Assembly: GCA_003255025.1 (NCBI GenBank) | Contig: QANY01012059.1 | Location: forward strand, 1,178,001 to 1,242,000 | Origin: Datisca glomerata | Taxonomy: Eukaryota; Streptophyta; Magnoliopsida; Cucurbitales; Datiscaceae | DNA: 64,000 bases | Direction: 5' to 3' | Part shown: positions 36,295 through 46,905 of the stretch, one piece after another | How the letters are laid out: every line of letters starts with the position of its first letter | Numbering within the stretch: position 1 is the first letter of the stretch | Notes under the pieces: generated by a model | What the model saw: only the letters and a program-made list of their open reading frames with translations | The model's database searches: none | Told to the model about the DNA's origin: nothing | Made by a program: the position numbers and the translations under genes

Positions 36295-36497
36295 GTTAAC
36301 TATTGCGGCTTCAACTCTGCGTTCCTTCTTGATATCTCTTAAGGTTCTCTCAATCTTTGGGTCAATTAATGCTTCTAAAAATTGTGGTCTACCCTTATAA
36401 AATATTTCACCTTCCTACAAGTACCACATAACAACTAGTAAATAACTTTCGCAACTTAAATACTAATTTAGTTCAAACACAATTACACCATTAATCC

Positions 36498-36514
36498 TCC
36501 CCGGCAATGGCCCA
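36498..36514 (-). other. Primer-binding site, tRNA-Asp-like
   Basis: The minus strand reads TGGGCCATTGCCGGGGA. The known Athila/Tat site is TGGCGCCGTTGCCGGGGA, so this is a slightly mutated version, placed just inside the LTR. Confidence 0.75.
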
Positions 36515-36521
36515 AAAAACT

Positions 36522-37962
36522 TGATGCTCAATGAAGATGACCTACGCAAGTGCACGTGTCCCAATCAAGTAATAAAGTGTAAGAAGAGTGTCGAACCCAC
36601 AGGGAGGACAAAGCTTATAGTGTAAAAATGCAACAAAGTTCAAGATGTGAAATAGTGCTGTAGTAGAGTATTGTCGAGCAATGTGATTTTAAATTTAATT
36701 TCTAGGGAATATTATTAGACTTAAATATCTACTAACAGAAAACTGTAACAAAGCTACCAAGATGTATAGGAATCTCAACAAGATAAATGGGCTAGCATGG
36801 ATCAATTCCGTTTTCATTTAACTTATCTTTACCAAACTGAGTTTTCTGTTGTAGCTTTTCAAAAACATTACCTAAGCTCTATGGCACTATAACTTTTGGT
36901 TACGTGATCATCAAGCATCCCTTGGCCAATTTCGTAACTAAGTCTTTAGCTAAGTATGAAAGATCCATTTGGGTGCTGGCTTAATAGGTTACAAGGCTTA
37001 TCCATATTTCTATGCAACATGCAAAAATACCTGTCTACACGAATCAAATACTCATGTATTTTCAAGTTATGTACTCACGTATTGATTACGATTTTCCACT
37101 AGATTAGTCTTGGTCAAGCATTAATCTAACTTGTTTTCTAGTAGCATTTGCTAGATACTAAAAGAAATATGCATGAACATACAATAATCAAAATGCTAAG
37201 ATAAGCAATCGAACAAACTTAGATTAACAAGATAAAGTAAAATCTAAAGTTACATCACCATGCTAGCCACAAACAATTTAGCTCATGGTGAGCTTGGTGG
37301 CAAACTCACAAATCATCAAATACATTGGTTTCGACATCAAGATGCGTATGAAGAAAGATTACACAAATAATAAAAAAATGGGAAGAAATGAGGAGAGAAT
37401 TAAAATAGTATTCTAACTCCATTGTCTACTTCCTTCTCTTCTTCCTTTTTCTATTGTTGTCTTCTTTGCCCTTCTTTTTGCCGCAGGTCTGCTTCGTGCA
37501 AGCTACTGTCGTCTACCAAAAAAATGAATATCTTCCTTTTCCATTCATCTTTCTCCACGCCTCTCCCAGAAATGGAAGGACAGCCTTAAATACCATGATC
37601 AAATTTTAGGGTTTCTATTAGCTCAAAGGGCACGTGTTGAGCACTAAGCAAGGAAGGGGACCACGAATGCCGGACACCGTGACACCTGTTAACTAACTTT
37701 GACGCAATGATTATTCCCCATAACATATTTTTGCACGCGCTCAAAACACACTGGACCACCAGCAACGCTAGCATTAAACGTCCAGGGATTCAACTAAACA
37801 AGCTGCATTCCTCAAAAACTCCAGCAAGCAAGAAAACCTACAGCAAGAAATCCTAAGGCGTCAATTTGACTCTAAAACCCTCAAAATTACTAGCAGGCAA
37901 GTACAACTAAACCTAAACTGCTACACAAACTAGTCTAAATATAATCTAAATAAACTCTAACA
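36522..37962 (-). repeat. Athila-like 5' LTR
   Basis: On the minus strand it begins TGTTAGAGTTTATTTAG and ends ..GAGCATCA, seven bases before the PBS. The segment at about 36543-36603 ('gcaagtgcacgtgtcc', 'tcgaacccacaggga') is a common feature near the end of such LTRs. No partner LTR is present in the window. Confidence 0.75.
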
Positions 37963-38024
37963 TCTCCCACTAAGCAATGAAATAGGTCTAAAAGAGCTAA
38001 TATAACTCTACTTTCATAGAGTTA

Positions 38025-39345
38025 TCAAACATCTTCTAAAATTTTGTCCAACTCATCAATCCAGGGATTTCTTGGATATTCAAATCTATTATGACCATAA
38101 TTAATTAATGAAAAATTTGAGCAAAAAGCGGCTGCCCTACCATTGAATTTTTTTATTTTAAATGAATTTTGATTGTATATTCTAGGTTTTACCTTTCCAT
38201 ATTCTAGTAGGTCAAAATTTTCAAATTCTTTCATGGCAGAATCTGGAATGATTTTCTGCAAAAAATTACAAGTAAGAAAGTAAGGAATTGAATTATAAAT
38301 AAATTAAATATTGAAATTAAAAGTGCTAAAAGTATACTGTTACCTGACAAAACTTTATTTGGAAGCAATTTCAAAACATGTTTTACAGATTTGTAATCAA
38401 TTAAAAGAAATTTTTATTTAACAAAATTATCTTGACATTTATTATTAAATTGTATGATTCGAATAATGAAATAATAGATCTTAAATTTTGGAAATCTAGT
38501 CTTAGATTGAAACAATTTGATTCTTCTTGCAAATATAACTAAACTATTTTGTTTATTATCTTGGCAAATAATTTAAGGTGTTTCCAGTGTTGTACAATAA
38601 ATTTAGAGAAAATAAAAATATTACTAATGCAAACAACCGATAAATTAGTGAATTGTGTGAAGATTTCATTTACTGTGCTCTGGAATTCACTTGGAGCATA
38701 TTTAAGATCAAATGACATTACTTTCCATTTATAATGACCAAATGCCTCTTTAACAATTTCATTTGTCTGGCTTTGCCAAAACGTATTAGGAGTGTCCGTA
38801 CCTATTTTTTTACAAATTTTTTCTTTAAAGATTTGAATTTGTTTCTTAAGAGCAGTATTTTGAAGTTGTTATTTAATTCTTTTGATTTTCATTTCATCTT
38901 GCAAAAAACATAATTGCTTTTTTACAAGAAATTAAATTTATAGTTTTAGAATCATAATTTTATTTTAAAGTTTTCAAATTTTCATTGTGAGAAAAAGAAA
39001 AAAATTTGAATTTGTCAGGTATATCTATGAGATAAGTAATTATCCCATCATACTCTGTTGTAAAAGGGTACAACAGATAAATGAATGGTAAATCTAGAAT
39101 GATTTTATCCGTTATATTTTTTACTAAGACAAATGATGTTTTAAAATATATGGTGTCTTGGCAAATATAAATTTTGAGGATTTCATAATTGATATGCTTT
39201 CGAGTACGCAGAGTACAAAGATTCTTTTATCTTCTTAAATTATTTGATAGGAACAAATCATTCCTCCATATAATTTAAATCAGCTTGTGAGTCAATAAGA
39301 GCCATTGAAGTGAGATCAATATTGTTCTGACCATTATGTGCCATT
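38025..39345 (-). pseudogene. Pararetroviral protease-RT-RNase H remnant
   Basis: Near 39275-39343 the minus strand shows an aspartic-protease site with 'ALIDSQADLN', in which the usual Gly after Asp-Ser is replaced. Near 38620-38760 the RT region reads 'YAPSEFQSTVNEIF', and the active-site position reads CISN rather than the Asp-containing box, so the polymerase is dead. Near 38360-38400 'YKSVKHVLK' corresponds to the RNase H region. Stops and frame changes occur throughout. The last 78 codons (38261 to 38025) are open but have no recognised domain. The RT form is caulimovirid rather than gypsy-like. Confidence 0.75.
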
Positions 39346-39569
39346 TTTTTTAATTTTGATGTGATTAAGGATTTGGATGAAGTTATTACCATCTTGATTG
39401 TTGATAATAGGCTATTCAACCTCATTATCGGAAATTGAGGATTTACTAGGTTCTCCTAGTTCACTAGATTCATAAATTTTAATTAAATTCTCAATTTTTA
39501 AATGATTTAATTATTTTCTTATTTATGTGTTTGATTCTTTTAATTCTTTTATTTCAATTTTGATACTCT

Positions 39570-39905
39570 TTATTTCTTCCTGAAGAGTAACTTCTTTGTC
39601 ATTTCCTTTAATTTTGTTGATTTTTTAAGCGTTTGTGAAAGGCTTGCAGTATTATTATTAGACTTAGAATGTTCTTTCTTCTGAAGTACCTTCCTAATTC
39701 TTTCAAGGTATTTTTGTTTTAATTCAGGATTTTTAATTTTACTAATTAGTCTAACAAGAGATAACCAATTGATCGAGTAATACAATTTGCTGACAAATTT
39801 CCTAATGGAATCTTTGACAGAATTGCTATTTTGAGCAATGGGTAGATTATTTAAAAGTAATTCTTCTAGTAGTAATAAGTCTACAATAAATATAATACCA
39901 GACAT
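39570..39905 (-). pseudogene. Pararetroviral coat/protease linker remnant (minus)
   Basis: A 111-codon open frame containing 'IKNPELKQKYLERIRKVLQKK', which resembles the helical segment between coat protein and protease in caulimovirids. Its first about 20 codons overlap the start of the movement-protein frame on the opposite strand, so the true minus-strand homology probably begins near 39830, at the inversion junction. It is followed to the left by Ser/Asn/Lys-rich decayed sequence leading to the protease. Confidence 0.5.
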
Positions 39906-40812
39906 AATTAATGAAGAACACTTTGAGTACTTAGCAGATGATCAAGTAGATTATAGGGTATGGATTATACCCAAAATCCCTAATAAAAAAATTTATAAAT
40001 CAACATGGTTTGTTGCTTCCTTCAAGTCTCAACATCATGTAAAAACAATTGAAAAAATATATGCTCTTGGGAAAGGGGTTGAAACTTGTCAATTACTTTC
40101 CCTTAATGCAATTAAACATCATATTGAAGAAGGATATAATTTCCTTCACTTTGATTTAGTCCAAATTAGAGTTACACCGCTCACAAGAAGATGCTTAAAT
40201 ATCTCTACCTTGTTAGCCTTGCGAGATGCAAAATTTACAAATTTTAGTGATAGTATTTTAAGATTAATTGAATCCTCACTTTGTAACGTTCCAATCCATT
40301 TTGATTATTTTTCAGATTTATATGTTTGTTTAATATACCTCTATATTCTTAAATCTCTAACATTAAATATCAAAACTAGTGGTTACCAAATCCTTGAAGG
40401 TGCCCAACCCCTAGCTTTGGTTTTAAGAATACATTACAATGTTAGTAAAACCAATATGAATTTCCAAGCTAACAATAGGAGTTCAAAAAATCAAATCATG
40501 TTGATTCAATCTATCCAAAGTAATGCCAATATTAGAGTCCCTAAAACAATTAGATGGTCTGATATTACTTTGCCTACGAATTGGCTTTTAATAAATGAAA
40601 GTCATCCCACTCCAATTCAACGTCCAATTGAAGATATTGATTATATCCAACAGTACATGGATGATACTGTTAAAATTAATTTTCAATCTTCTAGTTCTAA
40701 TCCTCAAATTAGTGAGTTTAACCAGTCTAGTACTCCTAAGAATTACTTTTCTGGATCATATGTTAATAATGATCAAGATTTTAGGATTCAACAATTAGAA
40801 CAAAAACTTTAA
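39838..40812 (+). CDS. Pararetroviral movement protein (30K superfamily), intact frame
   Basis: An uninterrupted 324-codon frame. The N-terminal third contains 'YRVWIIPKIPNKKIYKSTWF', and about residues 100-120 'FLHFDLVQIRVTPLTRRCLN' is the core of the viral 30K movement-protein fold, which opens plasmodesmata for cell-to-cell spread. The C-terminal part is Asn/Gln/Ser-rich and probably disordered. No stop or frameshift is present, in contrast to the neighbouring coat and polymerase regions. It is the first Met of the frame, and the domain starts close after it. Whether it is transcribed is unknown. The inversion junction lies at its 5' end, so it has probably lost its own promoter. Confidence 0.8.
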   Translation: MGRLFKSNSSSSNKSTINIIPDIINEEHFEYLADDQVDYRVWIIPKIPNKKIYKSTWFVASFKSQHHVKTIEKIYALGKGVETCQLLSLNAIKHHIEEGYNFLHFDLVQIRVTPLTRRCLNISTLLALRDAKFTNFSDSILRLIESSLCNVPIHFDYFSDLYVCLIYLYILKSLTLNIKTSGYQILEGAQPLALVLRIHYNVSKTNMNFQANNRSSKNQIMLIQSIQSNANIRVPKTIRWSDITLPTNWLLINESHPTPIQRPIEDIDYIQQYMDDTVKINFQSSSSNPQISEFNQSSTPKNYFSGSYVNNDQDFRIQQLEQKL

Positions 40813-42545
40813 GACTTGAAGGAATCGCCACAAATTCTCAAGTCAATCAGTCAATCTTTGATAATAAGTTTTAACAATCTGACGAAGCTAAAACACTCAC
40901 TGAATCGGATTTCCAAGGAACCTTACCTTCTGTAAATACTTAACTCTTAGTTTTAAATTAAGCACTCAAAGCCAAGAATACAAACCAGATTATGAAGGTA
41001 TAAGCCAACACAATAATGACCAGCCAATCTCAATAGATGAAATAGGTTCAGGGATTCATATAACATGGATCAAAGAAAAAACATACTTGCTGAATGGAAG
41101 ACGTTCATGCAAAAATTCAGAGTTGAAATGTTCTACCTTGATTATATCGAGGATATTTAGGGAAAAATATTAAAATAATTTTCAAGATGAAATGGGTCAA
41201 GCAAGACTCCAGTGTGGTGTCTACTAGCCATCTCTCACTTGAGAAAATTATAATTAATTATAAAAAAATTTTAATCACTGCTTCTCAGTTTAATAACAAT
41301 AGGAAAATAATTAGATAAAATTGAATATCTAAAAAAACTCCTTTAATAAATCTTTCAGATAAAATTGCTTTGAATATTATTCCCCTCAATAAAAAGATTG
41401 ATAAAATGCTTCAAGAATTGAAGAATAAATCTATTGAATCATATTTTTCTATTAAGGTAATCAATCAAGACTGTAGTTCTTAATTAGAAAGCCATAAATC
41501 AGAATCCACCTATGAATCATCCACAATCTATGAATCTTCAAACATCCATATATTGAAGAAACATTTTAAAAAAATTGAAATTAACAAATTAGAAAGGAAG
41601 TGGCATAAAAACCCTATTCCCCTAGATATCCAAATTACTAAATCTTCTTTAGTTAACCAATTTAATGATCAAACTTTTCGTTCCAAGATTCACAGGAATG
41701 GTTCATTCCTGGTGGGAAAAGCATCTCACTGAAGAATCCAAAAATGTAAGCCTTTCAGCAATAAAGATTGATGCTGAAAGATTCTCATTTATTGGAGAAG
41801 ACTTGAAACAATGTCTAATGCCATAATACACTTCTTTACACAATAATTGAACATTTCATTGGAACACCAAGTAATGTTACTTCGTGTATCCATGATCAAC
41901 TAACCAATATTAGGTATCCTACCCTAAGTGATTTTGACTGGTACAAAAATATATTTTTTGTCCAGAGTAATGTCTAGGGATGATAGTAATCAATCCTTTT
42001 GGAAAGAAAAATTCATCAATGGCTTACCAAATTTGTTCGCCCATTAGAACAGTTCTTAGTGAAAACCTAAGAAATAAAGACTATAATAGTCTCACCTACG
42101 GTACAATAATCACTACAATACAAAAAGAAAGTCTAAGAATTTGCATAGACATGAAAATAAATAAACAAATTTTTAAAAATAAAACTGTGGAATATGAATT
42201 AAGCAATTTCTGCGAGCAATATGGTTTACCCGCTATTGCTCCTTCCCAAAAAATAGGAAAAAGTCTCATATAAATCCTAGAAGAATTTATAAACCTTATA
42301 GGAGAAAATGCCACAATCAGAAAAATAAAAATTTTGATAAGCACTTTTCTAAGAATAAAAATTATTCAAAAAGAAAATTTAATGAAAAATTTATTGATAA
42401 AAGTAAAATTAAGTATTTTAAAAGTGGTCAGAATGATCATTTCTCTAATGCTTGCCAAATAAAATATAAAATTAATTAATTAAAAATCTCTGATGAAGAT
42501 AAACAAGAATTGTTTAGAATCATAGAGTCAATAGATTACTATAAG
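40813..42545 (+). pseudogene. Pararetroviral coat-protein (gag-like) remnant
   Basis: Downstream of the movement protein, coat-protein features appear in changing frames. These include 'GMVHSWWEKHLTEESKN' near 41700-41750, a segment near 41990-42030, 'LTYGTIITTIQKESLRICID' near 42093-42152 and 'FCEQYGLPAIAPSQK' near 42208-42252. The CCHC knuckle at 42411-42456 retains His and the last Cys but has lost its first two Cys positions. Numerous stops occur between 40813 and 41980. Similarity ends near 42545, where a copia fragment in the opposite orientation begins. Confidence 0.7.
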
Positions 42546-43784
42546 GCAAATATACATAACAATATTTATTAAAATTATTAATAAAGGTAACAAAGTATTT
42601 TCTACCTCTACTAGGTGTTAATTTCATATCACATAAATCACTATATATTAAATCAAGTAATCATTTGTTCTTTTTACAAATTTAAATGATTTACTTGCAA
42701 ATTTAGATTCTACGCAGATTTCACATTTATTTCCTTTTTTAGGTTAAATCTAGGTAGACTTTCAAATTAATCATACGTTGCATAAATCGAAAATTAACAT
42801 GTCCTAGTCTAGCATGTCCAATATTAGACAACTCAACAATATAAACAGAAGATGTAGAATTTTCATTACTAGTAGCAAAAATTACAGCAGAAATATTAAG
42901 CTTAAACAGACCATCACAACCATAACCTTTACTGACAAACATCCCTCCTTTAGTCAAAATAAACTTGCTAGCATCAAACACAAATTTAAATTCATTCTTA
43001 CATAAAAGAGATCCAAAACTAAATTCCTACGAATTTCAAGCATGTGGAGAATGTCGAGGAGAGTGAGTTGTTTTCTGGAGGTAAACTCCAGCACAACTTT
43101 CCTTTTCCCTTCACAGTAGCCTCTAAGGTATTCCCCATGTAGAGAGAGCTTCACCATTTTCAACATCTTGATCGACTGAAAATACAGACTTGTCAGTACA
43201 CACGTGCTTCGTAGCATTAGTATCAACCCATCAATCTTTGGTGTTAGTGACCATACATACCTCAGACACCATAGCACATAAATCATCAATCTCCATCATG
43301 TTTGCATGGTTCCCTTTGCTATTGTTCCCAGGGTGGTTACCATTGTTATGGTCCTTTTTATAATGGCAGTCTTTCGCTCTATGTCCGGCTTTACCACACA
43401 CCCAACACTACCCTTAATGTATTTTTCAGGATTACTTTTTTTAGCACTGCTCGACAGTGTCTTCATTTTCTTGCTCGACTGGTTGGATTCGTTACCTTCT
43501 ACCATGTTTTCTTTCATCCCATAGGTCGCCAACAACGGCTTCTTGTCGCTCTTATGATGTAATTGCGACAGAGAAAATCAGAGTGAATCCATGCTTCCTT
43601 CCCAGACTCGGTCTCCTTGATCTGTTTGTCCTTTGGTGTAACAAGACAGTCTTCATTCGGTAGGTGTGCAAGGTTCAAGGTGGTGAGATGGAATACCATT
43701 TTCTGTTGTTAACGCTTAAAATCATCGCCTTTGAATTTTTCTGGCTTCTTAGCATGCACGGCTTTGATTGTGGCAGTTTGCTCC
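42545..43784 (-). pseudogene. Copia gag-protease-integrase(N) remnant
   Basis: Gag starts MEQTATIKAVHAKKPEKFKG (ATG at 43784), then 'MVFHLTTLNLAHLPNED' near 43650-43700. A decayed zinc-knuckle region lies near 43340-43420. The protease site near 43215-43245 reads WWVDTNATKHVC, Asn replacing the Gly of the catalytic DTG. The integrase zinc-binding part follows: 'YDGMF'-like 'GCDGLFKLNI', then 'HARLGHVNFRFMQRMINL' (about 42760-42815), and 'KCEICVESKFASKSFKFVKR' (about 42660-42725). The first catalytic Asp of the integrase is recognisable in 'YSDLCDMKL' near 42632. Homology ends at about 42545. Confidence 0.75.
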
Positions 43785-43803
43785 ATTAATACTGACTTTA
43801 GAT

Positions 43804-44517
43804 TGTTGGTGAAAATGGACACAAATTTTGCATAAACCAAAATATTTCTGAGAACAATTACAACTGAAATAATTGTTGATTACAACTTAAAAAATTCAAA
43901 CGACGAACGATTACAACTCAGAAATTAATAACGAAAATAAACCTTAAATTAAATAATGAACGATTTAAAATCAGATTGAGGATTGCACAAATGCAATGTC
44001 CTAAAAACAGTATTCGTCCTGCACATAGTGCGTGGAGACTACGACGATAATCTCTGCAGGATACAACAATCTTAGATTGAGAATAACAACCACTCTTTCA
44101 ATATCTGGTAGAACTCTCAGTATTTTCTCTCTCTGACTCAATGAAAATGAAATAGCAGTGTGATTTCTCTATAGCAATGAAGTAGTGTGTTGAGAGCAGT
44201 GTTTTTGCTCTCTATCCAGCACCTTTATTTATAAAGGGGGACTACTTGATCTCCAAGCCAGACAGTTGCAACGTGTAAAATATCTCAGCTTGGAGTTCAA
44301 GCTAAGATGTTGCACGAAATGGGGAGAATGTGATCGTTGAGTCTTATTGCTTTGACAGTTTCAAAGCACTTGAATGTTGGAGCTAAACTGCTTTTGACAG
44401 ATTCAAAACCTTCCTCTCCAAGAAAAAATCAAACCAAAAAATTAATCCTTCACTTTTATTGGGTTTATAAACCTCACAATTTTTTTTCACCTTTCCAATG
44501 TGGAACAACTTCCCACA
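43804..44517 (-). repeat. Probable copia 5' LTR
   Basis: The minus strand begins TGTGGGAAGTTGTTCCACATTGG, a start seen in many plant copia LTRs (shown here as TGTGGGAAGTTG and TTCCACATTGG). It has a TATA segment 'tttataaataaagg' (about 44223-44238) with a transcript-like leader after it, and ends near ..CCAACA at 43804. No clear primer site follows, so the inner boundary is approximate. Confidence 0.55.
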
Positions 44518-45725
44518 CTTGTTTTACACTTTCGTTCACACATCACTTTTCCTATTATTTTCTTCTATTTTTCTCAACCTTTTTCAACATCATAAACCTC
44601 CATAGAGTCGCTCAGCTAAACTGATCTTCTAGTATAACAGCAGCTGCTAGTCTTTTCGGAGCTCGACGTTGCTGAACTTTGGGGTTTATTTTTTTCCTTT
44701 TTCTTTTTTGTGGGGTTTATCTTAATTTTTTCCTTTTCTTCCAATAGATATTTTTAATATTTGTATTATTGATATCTCTGTTTTCTGAAATCAGAAAATT
44801 AAAACAAATTTACGAGGTCTAAATGTTAGTTTTCAACAAACATGTTAATTTTTTTAAACAACATTGTTGCTTTATTTTCAGTTTTTCTGAAAACTTACTT
44901 TTAAAAGATGGATTTACAGAGTCAGTCAGATTATTCAAATGAAACGTCTCTTTAAAAATATTTTATTGGACTAGTTCTTTTTACATATTTTGTCTTTCAA
45001 AAGAATAATTATGTCATTCTGTAAATAGTTCAAGTGGTACATTTTACATAAGTTAAATACTATTTGAATCTTTCAAAAATATGTAAGAGTTATAGTAAAA
45101 TGAGTGTATTTTATGAGCTCACGTCTCTTTTCGAGAATTCAATCAATAGATCACCCCAGTCCCCACAGTACCGAAGTATAACCATAAGTCCCCACAGTAC
45201 CGAAGTATAACCATAAGTGCTTTTAGGTTATCTTTTTCAATTTTCAATTAGCACCAATTTCTATATAAGTACAAAATTGCCACTTGGTACACTAATTTTT
45301 TAAAATTTATGAAATTTGGGAAAGATGAACTAAAATAAACATGAATGAAACTTTGATAGTTTTTGGCCTGTAAAATGCTAACATTACTACTTGAAATGTT
45401 CAATATCTAATTCCTACATAAAGTTTTAAGTGCGATGTCACACGAGAAAAAAAAACAGCTCGGCCATGTCCAGCTATAATTGATGTGTTGGTGGGATTAT
45501 TGCTAGAGATGGTATCGTCTGTAATAGCTTTAATAGATGTAATGGAGCTTGTATGAGGTCTGTGGGTAGAAAGTCAGAAGCAAGAGTAGTGACCATGCTG
45601 ACGTTTTAGCTAATTTGGAAGCTCTTGCTGTTAAGGATAAACAATTGTTGATGCATATATGCTACACACGGTTAGCTCCGCACTAGTATACTTTTCTGTT
45701 AACGTTGTACGGCTGGTTGAAAAGT
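44518..45725. other. Mostly unassigned; weak LINE trace
   Basis: At about 45485-45620 the plus strand has 'GGIIARDGI', reminiscent of the RNase H-like domain at the end of plant LINEs, but the rest is not recognisable. Otherwise AT-rich DNA with no gene. Confidence 0.3.
45158..45215. repeat. Exact 29-bp tandem duplication
   Basis: AGTCCCCACAGTACCG-AAGTATAACCATA (29 bp) occurs twice head to tail without mismatch, so it is a recent duplication. Confidence 0.95.
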
Positions 45726-46444
45726 GTAAAAGATTTTTTTGGTATAGGGAACACTTTACAAATGAATAATAAATATAATAATTTAAAAAAATAGTGAGAG
45801 AATGAAGACATGATGATTTACGCGGAAAATCTTTAAAGGGAAGAAAAACCACGAGGTGACTGTTGATATTCACTTGTGTAAAAGATTAAATGTAAATGAT
45901 CTTTTCGGTATGCGGAACCCTTTACGAACAAATAATAAAGATAATAATTTAGAGAAAGAGTGAGAGAATGAAGACGGGATGATTTACGTGAAAAACCCTT
46001 AAAGAGAAGAAAAATTATGAGAAAACTGTTGATATTCACTTGTGTAAATGATTTTACATAGTTGATGAAGACGGAAGAGGGAAAAGGTAATGCGCTTAGT
46101 AAAAGTTTGCCTGGGTTGCCTCTTTTTTTTTCTTTTTACATGAGCCTATACTTATAGGCCTTACAATAATAATAATAATAAAGATAAAGGAGGATGATCA
46201 CACCTCCCTATGTTTTCGGTTGGTGGGATCTTCTTCAGGTCTGGGCTCCCATGCTCAGTTTCACTATATTGTCTTATAATTGCTGGATTAATTATGATCG
46301 TCTGATATATTCATTTCCCTTTCTCATTTCCCATATGTCTGGCTCAACCGCCAATCAATCACACTCACTTGGTGATTTTCTAGGGTTTCGAGCCAACCAG
46401 TCACAGCCACCTAGTGGCCTATCAATCTATCTTGTCCGAGTTAC

Positions 46445-46905
46445 TCTACAAGCGACAGTTCCCCGTTCTTGAAGTGATGGTCCCTCCCNNNNNNNNNNCC
46501 CCCCCCCCCCCCCCCCGCGTTCTGGAAGCGATGGTTTCCTATTTTGGAAGCGATGGTTCTCCCATTCTGGAAGTGATGGTTCCCCGTTCTGGAAGTGATG
46601 GTCCTCCCATTCTAGAAGCGACGATTCCTTATTCTGGAAGTGATGGTTCTCCCATTCTAGAAGCGACAATTCCTCATTCTGGAAGTGACAGTTCCCGTTC
46701 TAGAAACGACAATTTCCCGCTCTAGAAGTGATGGTCCCCCATTCTTGAAGTGACAGTTCCCTATTCTGGAAGCGACAATTCCCCGTTATGGAAGTGACAA
46801 TTCCTCGTTCTGGAAGTGATTGTCCCCGATTCGTGAAGCAACGGTTCCCCATTCTATAAGTGATGGTTCCCTCATTCTAGAAGTGACAGTTCCCCTTTGT
46901 CTACG
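46445..46905. repeat. 22-bp minisatellite in left LTR
   Basis: About 20 copies of 'ttccccgttctggaagcgatgg' variants (unit quoted as ttccccgttctgg / aagcgatgg), with A/G and C/T transitions common. The 10-N gap interrupts it. The same array occurs at 50110-50640. Confidence 0.9.
46489..46516. other. Assembly gap (10 N) followed by C18
   Basis: 46489-46498 are N, followed by 18 C at 46499-46516. The gap lies within the minisatellite, so the array's true length is unknown and the poly-C run may be an assembly artefact. Confidence 0.99.

Larger units (their letters stand above)
34021..37962 (-). mobile_element. Athila-like Ty3/gypsy element, 5' part only
   Basis: Minus strand, right to left: a 1.44-kb LTR (36522-37962), a primer-binding site resembling tRNA-Asp (36498-36514), then gag and protease-linker (36294 down to about 34040). 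RT, integrase and the 3' LTR are missing. The sequence ends exactly at the CACTA terminus, so either the CACTA element inserted here and the far side was later lost, or a deletion joined the two. Confidence 0.85.
37985..42545. other. Endogenous pararetrovirus (Caulimoviridae), rearranged
   Basis: Caulimovirid proteins are recognisable in two opposite blocks. Protease, RT and RNase H lie on the minus strand (38025-39345), with an adjoining linker to about 39830. Movement protein and coat-protein region lie on the plus strand (39838-42545). In known genomes these parts are collinear, so this copy carries an inversion with a junction near 39838. It is bounded on the left by an Athila-like LTR and on the right by a copia fragment. 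Genus cannot be assigned from memory; petuvirus- or florendovirus-like is a guess. Except for the movement-protein frame, it is heavily interrupted and cannot make a virus. Confidence 0.85.
42545..44517 (-). mobile_element. Ty1/copia element, 5' part only
   Basis: Minus strand: a probable 5' LTR (44517 to 43804), then gag, protease and the start of integrase. The rest (integrase core, RT, RNase H, 3' LTR) is absent. The sequence stops at the pararetrovirus junction. Confidence 0.75.

Noticed and set aside
42096..42344. 82-codon minus-strand frame and 42814-43005 plus-strand frame
   Set aside because: Antisense shadows of the pararetroviral coat region and of the copia integrase region respectively.
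43302..43663. Several overlapping plus-strand frames of 68-86 codons
   Set aside because: Antisense to the copia gag/zinc-knuckle remnant. No independent domain.
45475..45620. Possible LINE RNase H trace on the plus strand
   Set aside because: Only 'GGIIARDGI' resembles the family and the rest does not follow. Too weak to call a second LINE.
46414..46725. 103-codon plus-strand frame across the assembly gap, and 50241-50641 minus-strand frames
   Set aside because: Low-complexity translations of the 22-bp minisatellite. One even crosses unknown bases.
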